Notes: generated from the sequence alone by a model not told the origin. Shown: positions 25,516-39,637, counted from the stretch's first letter. The stretch: DNA of 64,000 nt from Zhengitettix transpicula (GCA_037074705.1 JAYJMR010000018.1:285696-349695), one strand, 5' to 3'. Numbers and translations are program-made.

Positions 25516-28500
25516 TGGAAGACAACAATATAAAGGAAATCGCCAAAACCTTCTACCAAGGCACAGATGCAATCGCCCGAATAAACGACCTCCTACTAAT
25601 TAGATTCCCGCCCCAAAACCACGCTGGGTGCACGGAGAACGGTTGCCCACGTGCATTTCAGGCCGCCACCTGGGCCACTACGAAACAATCACTAAAAAGA
25701 CACCTGAACAGAGACCACGACGTCACAATCAGAAAAGACATCAACATTTGCAAAACGTGCGGCAAACAGTTGGGACCACGACCCACAATGCACGAGTGTC
25801 TAGCCGCTGCACAGGGAGCAATCACCATCGAAGGGAGGGGAGACTTTCTATGCGACAAATGCCCCGAATCGTTCCTTACCAACCTAGGGCTGCGAAACCA
25901 CTTGGCGGCACACCAACTCAAAAGGCGGCAGGAAGTCCGTGAGGTGGAAAATCCCCTTCCTACCCACGGACAACCACCTGCCCATCACAGGGCCTCCACC
26001 CAAGTGGAAGACCCGGACCCTGGGCCAACCCAGTCGGAAGACGAATATGAGGATGATGAGGATGGGGAACCGAGCCCGGTCCAGTCCCAGCGCAACATAT
26101 TAAAAACTATCCTGAAGGAAGGAAAGAGCCATGACAAATGGGCATTGTTCGAGGACGTCCTCATATCTATAACCAAAGCGGCGCAAGCCGCGGTAAATCT
26201 GCCACCGCCCACGGAGCAACATAGAAGGATAAGGCCAGAAAACATTGCGGACTGTGAATTTATTCAAAAGTTGTATAGACGAAACAGGCGGCGAGCTGTG
26301 AGGCTCATATTGGAGGGAGACGCCCCAAGGTGCCCTCTAGACAAACGCGATGTCGAAAGACACTTCACCAAGACATGGAGTAGAACTACGTGCACGGATG
26401 ATTTATACTCGTCAGAACACCATCAGGCAAGAAATCCGGTCCTGATAGGCGGATTCACCGCAAAAGAGGTCGAAACTCGGCTTAAGCGTTGCGAAAACAC
26501 CGCCCCGGGTAGCGACAGGCTATCATACGCCCACTGGCGGGCAGTCGACCCCGAGGGCAAGCTCCTCGCCCTGATTTACAATATTTGCCTAAAATACAGA
26601 ACAATACCCAAAACCTGGAAATCGGCCCGTACAATACTCATCCACAAGAACGGGGACCGAGAAAGCATAGAAAATTATAGGCCAATATCGCTGCAGAGAA
26701 CTATATACAAACTATACACAGGCCTCCTGACGACCAGGATGAACACGTGGATCGCCAAACACGCCGCCCTGTCCCATGGGCAAAAGGGTTTCCTTCCCTT
26801 CGACGGCGTGTTTGAGCACCACTATGCCCTATCCAGTTACTTGGAACTAGCCAAAAGGAAAAAAACTGACATATGCATTGCCTGGCTAGATGTACAGAAT
26901 GCTTTTGGAGCAATACCCCACGAAGCCATATTTGCTGCCCTGCAATACGCCCAAGCAGGCGATGACTTCACGGAGATTGTAAAAGACATATACAGCGATA
27001 GCTCCACAACAATTACTGTAGAGGGGGGCGAAACGAAGCCAATTTCCATGCACTCAGGTGTGCGACAAGGTTGCCCACTAAGTGGAGTACTATTCAACCT
27101 AGCTGTAAACCCACTTCTAAACTCAATCGGCCAAGACCAACAGGAAGAACCGCATTCAGTGCTAGCATTTGCGGATGATATATGCGTAATAGCTGAAGAC
27201 CCGACCACCCTACAGGCACGCATCAACACCCTCACAGAAACCGCGAAATCTATAAATTTGGTCTTTAACGCAAGGAAATGCAAAACCATGCACTTTAGTG
27301 GCGCAAGCCCCGTCGGGTGCCGTGCGACCCAATTTTTACTTGAAGGAGAAATCATACAAGCCGCCCAAACACACGAGCAGGTCACGTTCCTTGGAAAGCC
27401 CTTCGGCCATAACATACTGTCCGATTGGTCCACCCTAAGAAATTATATGGAATCGGCAGAAACGATTCTATCATCAAGTCTTGCCCCATGGCAACGATTA
27501 GATGCAATGAAAACCTTCTTCTACCCGACGATCCAGTTTGCGCTCCGTACCGGATCGCTCACAAAAGGCGACTGGCAGAAGCTGGATCACCATATAAAAC
27601 CCCTAATTAAGAAAACGCTTAACCTACCAACCAGAGCCACGAACAGCTACTTATACGGATCGAGACAGTCCGGATGCCTGGGCATCCCAGAGGCATCGGT
27701 CGACAGCGACATCCTAGCGGTGGACGGGGCATTTAAGCTCCTCACCTCCCCGGACCCCGCTATAAGAGCACTTGCCCATAAAGACCTGATAACCACAGTT
27801 TCAGATAGGACAGGGCAAACCCCCACAGAACCCCTTATAAGCCAATACCTGAGCGGGTCCCAAGAAGGTGTCTTCCACACCACAACTAATAAGAGGAAGA
27901 ACACCTGGACACGGGCAAGGACCGCTTCCAGATGCACCAAGAGCGAATGGACAATAGGCCCAGATATCCGAATCGCATCGGAAGGTGTAGTTCTGTATGC
28001 ACGACACAGGAACCTAGTGTGCAGAACACTAAGGAACTCATACCAAGCGGGGCACACGAAGGATCTGCATAACGCCCCACACCAGGGCAAAGTATGTGAA
28101 ACGGTGGCCCTTAGCCGGACAAGTAGCCATTTCCTACTGTCCGGGAAATACACACGATTCGCAGATTGGCGTTTTATTCACCGGGCCAGATTGAGCCTAG
28201 TGCCCCTGAACGGTTACCGCTTCGACGGAGGGCCAAAGAGGTGCAGGCGCTGCAACGTGCACGACGAAACACTCCCACACGTGACGAACCACTGTCCTGC
28301 TCATAATCGAGCCATATTGCTACGGCATAATGCCATCGTGGAGCGGATAAAAACCGCAGCAAGTGGTAATACCAGGCTGATAGCAGAAAACAGGCCTGTA
28401 TTGGAAGGCAGCCTGGTGCGGCCCGACCTACTGCTAGTCAAAAACCGTACAGCCTACATAATTGACGTAACCGTAGTATTTGAAAACCACCCATCAGCCT

Positions 28501-28757
28501 TTGACGAAGCAAGGGCCAGAAAGGAGACAAGGTACGCAGACCTAAAATGCAGCCTGGAAAGGACGTATGACAAAGTGGAAATCGTCCCTTTTATCGTTGG
28601 TGCGCTAGGGGCTTGGGACCCAAAAAATGAAAAATTCATGCGCGAAATTTGCACGAAACGGTATTTAAAATTAATGGCAATACTATGTGTATCTGACTGC
28701 ATCAGATGGTCAAGAAATATTTACGCCGAACACCTATCCGGTGTCCGGCAATTTTAA
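25515..28757 (+). CDS. Retrotransposon ORF2: reverse transcriptase with restriction-like endonuclease, lineage 2 copy 2
   Basis: 1,080 residues, identical in translation to the unit C ORF2. N-terminal zinc fingers, RT with FADD (Asp554/Asp555), C-terminal CX2CX8HX4C and RPD-X12-D endonuclease are all intact. Two identical intact copies mean either could supply protein; transcripts from the two could not be told apart by sequence. Confidence 0.95.
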   Translation: MEDNNIKEIAKTFYQGTDAIARINDLLLIRFPPQNHAGCTENGCPRAFQAATWATTKQSLKRHLNRDHDVTIRKDINICKTCGKQLGPRPTMHECLAAAQGAITIEGRGDFLCDKCPESFLTNLGLRNHLAAHQLKRRQEVREVENPLPTHGQPPAHHRASTQVEDPDPGPTQSEDEYEDDEDGEPSPVQSQRNILKTILKEGKSHDKWALFEDVLISITKAAQAAVNLPPPTEQHRRIRPENIADCEFIQKLYRRNRRRAVRLILEGDAPRCPLDKRDVERHFTKTWSRTTCTDDLYSSEHHQARNPVLIGGFTAKEVETRLKRCENTAPGSDRLSYAHWRAVDPEGKLLALIYNICLKYRTIPKTWKSARTILIHKNGDRESIENYRPISLQRTIYKLYTGLLTTRMNTWIAKHAALSHGQKGFLPFDGVFEHHYALSSYLELAKRKKTDICIAWLDVQNAFGAIPHEAIFAALQYAQAGDDFTEIVKDIYSDSSTTITVEGGETKPISMHSGVRQGCPLSGVLFNLAVNPLLNSIGQDQQEEPHSVLAFADDICVIAEDPTTLQARINTLTETAKSINLVFNARKCKTMHFSGASPVGCRATQFLLEGEIIQAAQTHEQVTFLGKPFGHNILSDWSTLRNYMESAETILSSSLAPWQRLDAMKTFFYPTIQFALRTGSLTKGDWQKLDHHIKPLIKKTLNLPTRATNSYLYGSRQSGCLGIPEASVDSDILAVDGAFKLLTSPDPAIRALAHKDLITTVSDRTGQTPTEPLISQYLSGSQEGVFHTTTNKRKNTWTRARTASRCTKSEWTIGPDIRIASEGVVLYARHRNLVCRTLRNSYQAGHTKDLHNAPHQGKVCETVALSRTSSHFLLSGKYTRFADWRFIHRARLSLVPLNGYRFDGGPKRCRRCNVHDETLPHVTNHCPAHNRAILLRHNAIVERIKTAASGNTRLIAENRPVLEGSLVRPDLLLVKNRTAYIIDVTVVFENHPSAFDEARARKETRYADLKCSLERTYDKVEIVPFIVGALGAWDPKNEKFMREICTKRYLKLMAILCVSDCIRWSRNIYAEHLSGVRQF

Positions 28758-28873
28758 TCGTGGACTAAGTTTTTAAATATCGGATTTTAACCATGGAGTT
28801 TTTTGATAAGTTTTTAAGAAATACTGTTTGATAGTTTTAATTGTTAAGATAACCACTAGCTATAATCCGTTGA
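28758..28873 (+). other. Retrotransposon 3' UTR, lineage 2 copy 2
   Basis: 116 nt matching the unit C 3' UTR, ending CCGTTGA at the U2 junction, with no poly(A). Confidence 0.75.
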
Positions 28874-29024
28874 ATCTGTTCTTATCAGCTTAATATCTGA
28901 TACGTGGTGCATCGCACCACCAGAATATTAAACTCATTTTTGGAAAATGACGGAGTGTTAGGAGCTTGCTCCACATCTGTCACGGGTTGGCCCGGCTTTG
29001 CAGTATCGCCGGGATCGGCCCACC
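28874..29024 (+). pseudogene. U2: U2 snRNA 3' fragment (nt 39-189), unit D
   Basis: 151 nt of U2 from ATCTGTTC to CCCACC, the last recognisable U2 sequence in the window. The 3' box follows at about 29041-29049. Confidence 0.95.
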
Positions 29025-29626
29025 TTATTGAAATTCAAACAAAGAAAGAAGTTTAACATTCTGACGTATCAAATATTGAGTTGGAAGGCAGGTAAATTTT
29101 GAAATAACTGCGATTTCACATCCAGTACAGGATTCACCTCTCTCGGCAATCATCTTCTCGCAGGCAGGACCGGGCACCAGCGAGTACAAGTAATTTTCCG
29201 GGAGAAGCCGTTGTCCGTGGCCACCAGCTGGACCACGCTCCCTATATATCTTTTGTATTTCGCGAACGTCGTCGTCGCCGCCGCACGCACGCACGCAAGT
29301 ACGATAGGATAACGCGCCTTTTACGAATATGTATCTGATACATATGTATTCAAAACATCGTACTTTTTCCGCTCATTTCTTTCGGCTCAAAGGAAGTGTA
29401 ATTAATATTCGTTGTTGACGGAAACTGCGTAGCTATATTGAAAACAGGGGTTCGTTGCCGTTAAAGCCTCTTTTAATTCTGTCACTTTCCCATAAATCTA
29501 TCTCGGTTTTATTATAATTTAGACGTAAAATACCGACGTCTGGATTTCGATATACATTTATAAACAATGTATGCAATATACGTTTATTCCACCTAGCAGA
29601 GCGCCTCTTGGGCGGCCATCGCAAAA
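29025..29626 (+). other. U2 downstream spacer, unit D (602 bp, no gene)
   Basis: As in unit C, with a private GATTTCACATCC (others GATTTCGCATCC) near 29114 and the common AGTACGATAGG allele. It is followed by the last and longest satellite array. Confidence 0.8.
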
Positions 29627-29810
29627 CACGACTGCCCGTTGTAATCTACGAACGTCTTCCTCGCCGCCGCACGCACGCAGCATAGCTGTTGCAAGCGAAC
29701 ATTAGTAAAAACTTACAAATTAATATTCCGCGGATCGAATTATTTTATAATTTTAATTTCTTCTCTACTAAAGTTTCTTTACATGTATATATATATACAC
29801 TCTTCTGTGA

Positions 29811-29855
<45 letters not shown>

Positions 29856-30038
29856 ACGACTGCCCGTTGTAATCTACGAACGTCTTCCTCGCCGCCGCAC
29901 GCACGCAGCATAGCTGTTGCAAGCGAACATTAGTAAAAACTTACAAATTAATATTCCGCGGATCGAATTATTTTATAATTTTAATTTCTTCTCTACTAAA
30001 GTTTCTTTACATGTATATATATATACACTCTTCTGTGA

Positions 30039-30092
<54 letters not shown>

Positions 30093-30275
30093 ACGACTGC
30101 CCGTTGTAATCTACGAACGTCTTCCTCGCCGCCGCACGCACGCAGCATAGCTGTTGCAAGCGAACATTAGTAAAAACTTACAAATTAATATTCCGCGGAT
30201 CGAATTATTTTATAATTTTAATTTCTTCTCTACTAAAGTTTCTTTACATGTATATATATATACACTCTTCTGTGA

Positions 30276-30310
<35 letters not shown>

Positions 30311-30493
30311 ACGACTGCCCGTTGTAATCTACGAACGTCTTCCTCGCCGCCGCACGCACGCAGCATAGCTGTTGCAAGCGAACATTAGTAAAAACTTACA
30401 AATTAATATTCCGCGGATCGAATTATTTTATAATTTTAATTTCTTCTCTACTAAAGTTTCTTTACATGTATATATATATACACTCTTCTGTGA

Positions 30494-30535
<42 letters not shown>

Positions 30536-30718
30536 ACGACTGCCCGTTGTAATCTACGAACGTCTTCCTCGCCGCCGCACGCACGCAGCATAGCTGTTGC
30601 AAGCGAACATTAGTAAAAACTTACAAATTAATATTCCGCGGATCGAATTATTTTATAATTTTAATTTCTTCTCTACTAAAGTTTCTTTACATGTATATAT
30701 ATATACACTCTTCTGTGA

Positions 30719-30765
<47 letters not shown>

Positions 30766-30948
30766 ACGACTGCCCGTTGTAATCTACGAACGTCTTCCTC
30801 GCCGCCGCACGCACGCAGCATAGCTGTTGCAAGCGAACATTAGTAAAAACTTACAAATTAATATTCCGCGGATCGAATTATTTTATAATTTTAATTTCTT
30901 CTCTACTAAAGTTTCTTTACATGTATATATATATACACTCTTCTGTGA

Positions 30949-30995
<47 letters not shown>

Positions 30996-31178
30996 ACGAC
31001 TGCCCGTTGTAATCTACGAACGTCTTCCTCGCCGCCGCACGCACGCAGCATAGCTGTTGCAAGCGAACATTAGTAAAAACTTACAAATTAATATTCCGCG
31101 GATCGAATTATTTTAGAATTTTAATTTCTTCTCTACTAAAGTTTCTTTACATGTATATATATATACACTCTTCTGTGA

Positions 31179-31230
<52 letters not shown>

Positions 31231-31413
31231 ACGACTGCCCGTTGTAATCTACGAACGTCTTCCTCGCCGCCGCACGCACGCAGCATAGCTGTTGCAAGCG
31301 AACATTAGTAAAAACTTACAAATTAATATTCCGCGGATCGAATTATTTTATAATTTTAATTTCTTCTCTACTAAAGTTTCTTTACATGTATATATATATA
31401 CACTCTTCTGTGA

Positions 31414-31466
<53 letters not shown>

Positions 31467-31649
31467 ACGACTGCCCGTTGTAATCTACGAACGTCTTCCT
31501 CGCCGCCGCACGCACGCAGCATAGCTGTTGCAAGCGAACATTAGTAAAAACTTACAAATTAATATTCCGCGGATCGAATTATTTTATAATTTTAATTTCT
31601 TCTCTACTAAAGTTTCTTTACATGTATATATATATACACTCTTCTGTGA

Positions 31650-31694
<45 letters not shown>

Positions 31695-31877
31695 ACGACT
31701 GCCCGTTGTAATCTACGAACGTCTTCCTCGCCGCCGCACGCACGCAGCATAGCTGTTGCAAGCGAACATTATTAAAAACTTACAAATTAATATTCCGCGG
31801 ATCGAATTATTTTATAATTTTAATTTCTTCTCTACTAAAGTTTCTTTACATGTATATATATATACACTCTTCTGTGA

Positions 31878-31926
<49 letters not shown>

Positions 31927-32109
31927 ACGACTGCCCGTTGTAATCTACGAACGTCTTCCTCGCCGCCGCACGCACGCAGCATAGCTGTTGCAAGCGAACA
32001 TTAGTAAAAACTTACAAATTAATATTCCGCGGATCGAATTATTTTATAATTTTAATTTCTTCTCTACTAAAGTTTCTTTACATGTATATATATATACACT
32101 CTTCTGTGA

Positions 32110-32150
<41 letters not shown>

Positions 32151-32333
32151 ACGACTGCCCGTTGTAATCTACGAACGTCTTCCTCGCCGCCGCACGCACG
32201 CAGCATAGCTGTTGCAAGCGAACATTAGTAAAAACTTACAAATTAATATTCCGCGGATCGAATTATTTTATAATTTTAATTTCTTCTCTACTAAAGTTTC
32301 TTTACATGTATATATATATACACTCTTCTGTGA

Positions 32334-32374
<41 letters not shown>

Positions 32375-32557
32375 ACGACTGCCCGTTGTAATCTACGAAC
32401 GTCTTCCTCGCCGCCGCACGCACGCAGCATAGCTGTTGCAAGCGAACATTAGTAAAAACTTACAAATTAATATTCCGCGGATCGAATTATTTTATAATTT
32501 TAATTTCTTCTCTACTGAAGTTTCTTTACATGTATATATATATACACTCTTCTGTGA

Positions 32558-32598
<41 letters not shown>

Positions 32599-32781
32599 AC
32601 GACTGCCCGTTGTAATCTACGAACGTCTTCCTCGCCGCCGCACGCACGCAGCATAGCTGTTGCAAGCGAACATTAGTAAAAACTTACAAATTAATATTCC
32701 GCGGATCGAATTATTTTATAATTTTAATATCTTCTCTACTAAAGTTTCTTTACATGTATATATATATACACTCTTCTGTGA

Positions 32782-32824
<43 letters not shown>

Positions 32825-33007
32825 ACGACTGCCCGTTGTAATCTACGAACGTCTTCCTCGCCGCCGCACGCACGCAGCATAGCTGTTGCAAGCGAACATT
32901 AGTAAAAACTTACAAATTAATATTCCGCGGATCGAATTATTTTATAATTTTAATTTCTTCTCTACTAAAGTTTCTTTACATGTATATATATATACACTCT
33001 TCTGTGA

Positions 33008-33049
<42 letters not shown>

Positions 33050-33232
33050 ACGACTGCCCGTTGTAATCTACGAACGTCTTCCTCGCCGCCGCACGCACGC
33101 AGCATAGCTGTTGCAAGCGAACATTAGTAAAAACTTACAAATTAATATTCCGCGGATCGAATTATTTTATAATTTTAATTTCTTCTCTACTAAAGTTTCT
33201 TTACATGTATATATATATACACTCTTCTGTGA

Positions 33233-33275
<43 letters not shown>

Positions 33276-33458
33276 ACGACTGCCCGTTGTAATCTACGAA
33301 CGTCTTCCTCGCCGCCGCACGCACGCAGCATAGCTGTTGCAAGCGAACATTAGTAAAAACTTACAAATTAATATTCCGCGGATCGAATTATTTTATAATT
33401 TTAATTTCTTCTCTACTAAAGTTTCTTTACATGTATATATATATACACTCTTCTGTGA

Positions 33459-33490
<32 letters not shown>

Positions 33491-33674
33491 CACGACTGCC
33501 CGTTGTAATCTACGAACGTCTTCCTCGCCGCCGCACGCACGCAGCATAGCTGTTGCAAGCGAACATTAGTAAAAACTTACAAATTAATATTCCGCGGATC
33601 GAATTATTTTATAATTTTAATTTCTTCTCTACTAAAGTTTCTTTACATGTATATATATATACACTCTTCTGTGA

Positions 33675-33727
<53 letters not shown>

Positions 33728-33908
33728 ACGACTGCCCGTTGTAATCTACGAACGTCTTCCTCGCCGCCGCACGCACGCAGCATAGCTGTTGCAAGCGAAC
33801 ATTAGTAAAAACTTACAAATTAATATTCCGCGGATCGAATTATTTTATAATTTTAATTTCTTCTCTACTAAAGTTTCTTTACATGTATATATATACACTC
33901 TTCTGTGA

Positions 33909-33958
<50 letters not shown>

Positions 33959-34153
33959 ACGACTGCCCGTTGTACTGCCCGTTGTAATCTACGAACGTCT
34001 TCCTCGCCGCCGCACGCACGCAGCATAGCTGTTGCAAGCGAACATTAGTAAAAACTTACAAATTAATATTCCGCGGATCGAATTATTTTATAATTTTAAT
34101 TTCTTCTCTACTAAAGTTTCTTTACATGTATATATATATACACTCTTCTGTGA

Positions 34154-34196
<43 letters not shown>

Positions 34197-34379
34197 ACGA
34201 CTGCCCGTTGTAATCTACGAACGTCTTCCTCGCCGCCGCACGCACGCAGCATAGCTGTTGCAAGCGAACATTAGTAAAAACTTACAAATTAATATTCCGC
34301 GGATCGAATTATTTTATAATTTTAATTTCTTCTCTACTAAAGTTTCTTTACATGTATATATATATACACTCTTCTGTGA

Positions 34380-34423
<44 letters not shown>

Positions 34424-34606
34424 ACGACTGCCCGTTGTAATCTACGAACGTCTTCCTCGCCGCCGCACGCACGCAGCATAGCTGTTGCAAGCGAACATTA
34501 GTAAAAACTTACAAATTAATATTCCGCGGATCGAATTATTTTATAATTTTAATTTCTTCTCTACTAAAGTTTCTTTACATGTATATATATATACACTCTT
34601 CTGTGA

Positions 34607-34645
<39 letters not shown>

Positions 34646-34828
34646 ACGACTGCCCGTTGTAATCTACGAACGTCTTCCTCGCCGCCGCACGCACGCAGCA
34701 TAGCTGTTGCAAGCGAACATTAGTAAAAACTTACAAATTAATATTCCGCGGATCGAATTATTTTATAATTTTAATTTCTTCTCTACTAAAGTTTCTTTAC
34801 ATGTATATATATATACACTCTTCTGTGA

Positions 34829-34871
<43 letters not shown>

Positions 34872-35054
34872 ACGACTGCCCGTTGTAATCTACGAACGTC
34901 TTCCTCGCCGCCGCACGCACGCAGCATAGCTGTTGCAAGCGAACATTAGTAAAAACTTACAAATTAATATTCCGCGGATCGAATTATTTTATAATTTTAA
35001 TTTCTTCTCTACTAAAGTTTCTTTACATGTATATATATATACACTCTTCTGTGA

Positions 35055-35095
<41 letters not shown>

Positions 35096-35278
35096 ACGAC
35101 TGCCCGTTGTAATCTACGAACGTCTTCCTCGCCGCCGCACGCACGCAGCATAGCTGTTGCAAGCGAACATTAGTAAAAACTTACAAATTAATATTCCGCG
35201 GATCGAATTATTTTATAATTTTAATTTCTTCTCTACTAAAGTTTCTTTACATGTATATATATATACACTCTTCTGTGA

Positions 35279-35316
<38 letters not shown>

Positions 35317-35499
35317 ACGACTGCCCGTTGTAATCTACGAACGTCTTCCTCGCCGCCGCACGCACGCAGCATAGCTGTTGCAAGCGAACATTAGTAAAAA
35401 CTTACAAATTAATATTCCGCGGATCGAATTATTTTATAATTTTAATTTCTTCTCTACTAAAGTTTCTTTCCATGTATATATATATACACTCTTCTGTGA

Positions 35500-35551
<52 letters not shown>

Positions 35552-35734
35552 ACGACTGCCCGTTGTAATCTACGAACGTCTTCCTCGCCGCCGCACGCAC
35601 GCAGCATAGCTGTTGCAAGCGAACATTAGTAAAAACTTACAAATTAATATTCCGCGGATCGAATTATTTTATAATTTTAATTTCTTCTCTACTAAAGTTT
35701 CTTTCCATGTATATATATATACACTCTTCTGTGA

Positions 35735-35788
<54 letters not shown>

Positions 35789-35971
35789 ACGACTGCCCGT
35801 TGTAATCTACGAACGTCTTCCTCGCCGCCGCACGCACGCAGCATAGCTGTTGCAAGCGAACATTAGTAAAAACTTACAAATTAATATTCCGCGGATCGAA
35901 TTATTTTATAATTTTAATTTCTTCTCTACTAAAGTTTCTTTACATGTATATATATATACACTCTTCTGTGA

Positions 35972-36020
<49 letters not shown>

Positions 36021-36417
36021 ACGACTGCCCGTTGTAATCTACGAACGTCTTCCTCGCCGCCGCACGCACGCAGCATAGCTGTTGCAAGCGAACATTAGTA
36101 AAAACTTACAAATTAATATTCCGCGGATCGAATTATTTTATAATTTTAATTTCTTCTCTACTAAAGTTTCTTTACATGTATATATATATACACTCTTCTG
36201 TGAGTTAAAAAAAAAAAAAAAAAAAAAAAAAAACACGACTGCCCGTTGTAATCTACGAACGTCTTCCTCGCCGCCGCACGCACGCAGCATAGCTGTTGCA
36301 AGCGAACATTAGTAAAAACTTACAAATTAATATTCCGCGGATCGAATTATTTTAGAATTTTAATTTCTTCTCTACTAAAGTTTCTTTACATGTATATATA
36401 TATACACTCTTCTGTGA

Positions 36418-36470
<53 letters not shown>

Positions 36471-36653
36471 ACGACTGCCCGTTGTAATCTACGAACGTCT
36501 TCCTCGCCGCCGCACGCACGCAGCATAGCTGTTGCAAGCGAACATTAGTAAAAACTTACAAATTAATATTCCGCGGATCGAATTATTTTATAATTTTAAT
36601 TTCTTCTCTACTAAAGTTTCTTTACATGTATATATATATACACTCTTCTGTGA

Positions 36654-36703
<50 letters not shown>

Positions 36704-36886
36704 ACGACTGCCCGTTGTAATCTACGAACGTCTTCCTCGCCGCCGCACGCACGCAGCATAGCTGTTGCAAGCGAACATTAGTAAAAACTTACAAATTAAT
36801 ATTCCGCGGATCGAATTATTTTATAATTTTAATTTCTTCTCTACTAAAGTTTCTTTACATGTATATATATATACACTCTTCTGTGA

Positions 36887-36930
<44 letters not shown>

Positions 36931-37113
36931 ACGACTGCCCGTTGTAATCTACGAACGTCTTCCTCGCCGCCGCACGCACGCAGCATAGCTGTTGCAAGCG
37001 AACATTAGTAAAAACTTACAAATTAATATTCCGCGGATCGAATTATTTTATAATTTTAATTTCTTCTCTACTAAAGTTTCTTTACATGTATATATATATA
37101 CACTCTTCTGTGA

Positions 37114-37157
<44 letters not shown>

Positions 37158-37340
37158 ACGACTGCCCGTTGTAATCTACGAACGTCTTCCTCGCCGCCGC
37201 ACGCACGCAGCATAGCTGTTGCAAGCGAACATTAGTAAAAACTTACAAATTAATATTCCGCGGATCGAATTATTTTATAATTTTAATTTCTTCTCTACTA
37301 AAGTTTCTTTACATGTATATATATATACACTCTTCTGTGA

Positions 37341-37380
<40 letters not shown>

Positions 37381-37563
37381 ACGACTGCCCGTTGTAATCT
37401 ACGAACGTCTTCCTCGCCGCCGCACGCACGCAGCATAGCTGTTGCAAGCGAACATTAGTAAAAACTTACAAATTAATATTCCGCGGATCGAATTATTTTA
37501 TAATTTTAATTTCTTCTCTACTAAAGTTTCTTTACATGTATATATATATACACTCTTCTGTGA

Positions 37564-37607
<44 letters not shown>

Positions 37608-37790
37608 ACGACTGCCCGTTGTAATCTACGAACGTCTTCCTCGCCGCCGCACGCACGCAGCATAGCTGTTGCAAGCGAACATTAGTAAAAACTTACAAAT
37701 TAATATTCCGCGGATCGAATTATTTTATAATTTTAATTTCTTCTCTACTGAAGTTTCTTTACATGTATATATATATACACTCTTCTGTGA

Positions 37791-37834
<44 letters not shown>

Positions 37835-38017
37835 ACGACTGCCCGTTGTAATCTACGAACGTCTTCCTCGCCGCCGCACGCACGCAGCATAGCTGTTGCA
37901 AGCGAACATTAGTAAAAACTTACAAATTAATATTCCGCGGATCGAATTATTTTATAATTTTAATATCTTCTCTACTAAAGTTTCTTTACATGTATATATA
38001 TATACACTCTTCTGTGA

Positions 38018-38060
<43 letters not shown>

Positions 38061-38243
38061 ACGACTGCCCGTTGTAATCTACGAACGTCTTCCTCGCCGC
38101 CGCACGCACGCAGCATAGCTGTTGCAAGCGAACATTAGTAAAAACTTACAAATTAATATTCCGCGGATCGAATTATTTTATAATTTTAATTTCTTCTCTA
38201 CTAAAGTTTCTTTACATGTATATATATATACACTCTTCTGTGA

Positions 38244-38286
<43 letters not shown>

Positions 38287-38469
38287 ACGACTGCCCGTTG
38301 TAATCTACGAACGTCTTCCTCGCCGCCGCACGCACGCAGCATAGCTGTTGCAAGCGAACATTAGTAAAAACTTACAAATTAATATTCCGCGGATCGAATT
38401 ATTTTATAATTTTAATTTCTTCTCTACTAAAGTTTCTTTACATGTATATATATATACACTCTTCTGTGA

Positions 38470-38512
<43 letters not shown>

Positions 38513-38695
38513 ACGACTGCCCGTTGTAATCTACGAACGTCTTCCTCGCCGCCGCACGCACGCAGCATAGCTGTTGCAAGCGAACATTAGTAAAAACTTA
38601 CAAATTAATATTCCGCGGATCGAATTATTTTATAATTTTAATTTCTTCTCTACTAAAGTTTCTTTACATGTATATATATATACACTCTTCTGTGA

Positions 38696-38733
<38 letters not shown>

Positions 38734-38916
38734 ACGACTGCCCGTTGTAATCTACGAACGTCTTCCTCGCCGCCGCACGCACGCAGCATAGCTGTTGCAA
38801 GCGAACATTAGTAAAAACTTACAAATTAATATTCCGCGGATCGAATTATTTTATAATTTTAATTTCTTCTCTACTAAAGTTTCTTTACATGTATATATAT
38901 ATACACTCTTCTGTGA

Positions 38917-38960
<44 letters not shown>

Positions 38961-39143
38961 ACGACTGCCCGTTGTAATCTACGAACGTCTTCCTCGCCGC
39001 CGCACGCACGCAGCATAGCTGTTGCAAGCGAACATTAGTAAAAACTTACAAATTAATATTCCGCGGATCGAATTATTTTATAATTTTAATTTCTTCTCTA
39101 CTAAAGTTTCTTTACATGTATATATATATACACTCTTCTGTGA

Positions 39144-39185
<42 letters not shown>

Positions 39186-39368
39186 ACGACTGCCCGTTGT
39201 AATCTACGAACGTCTTCCTCGCCGCCGCACGCACGCAGCATAGCTGTTGCAAGCGAACATTAGTAAAAACTTACAAATTAATATTCCGCGGATCGAATTA
39301 TTTTATAATTTTAATTTCTTCTCTACTAAAGTTTCTTTACATGTATATATATATACACTCTTCTGTGA

Positions 39369-39411
<43 letters not shown>

Positions 39412-39594
39412 ACGACTGCCCGTTGTAATCTACGAACGTCTTCCTCGCCGCCGCACGCACGCAGCATAGCTGTTGCAAGCGAACATTAGTAAAAACTTAC
39501 AAATTAATATTCCGCGGATCGAATTATTTTATAATTTTAATTTCTTCTCTACTAAAGTTTCTTTACATGTATATATATATACACTCTTCTGTGA

Positions 39595-39637
<43 letters not shown>

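Larger units (their letters stand above)
23222..28873 (+). mobile_element. Utopia-like U2-targeted non-LTR retrotransposon, lineage 2, copy 2 (full length)
   Basis: A 5,652-bp copy of the unit C element at a constant offset of 9,731 bp. Both predicted proteins are identical in length and sequence to those of copy 1, and junctions and 3' UTR match. Because the surrounding U2 spacers are duplicated at the same offset, this copy came from duplication of the whole U2 unit and not from a separate integration event. Confidence 0.93.
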
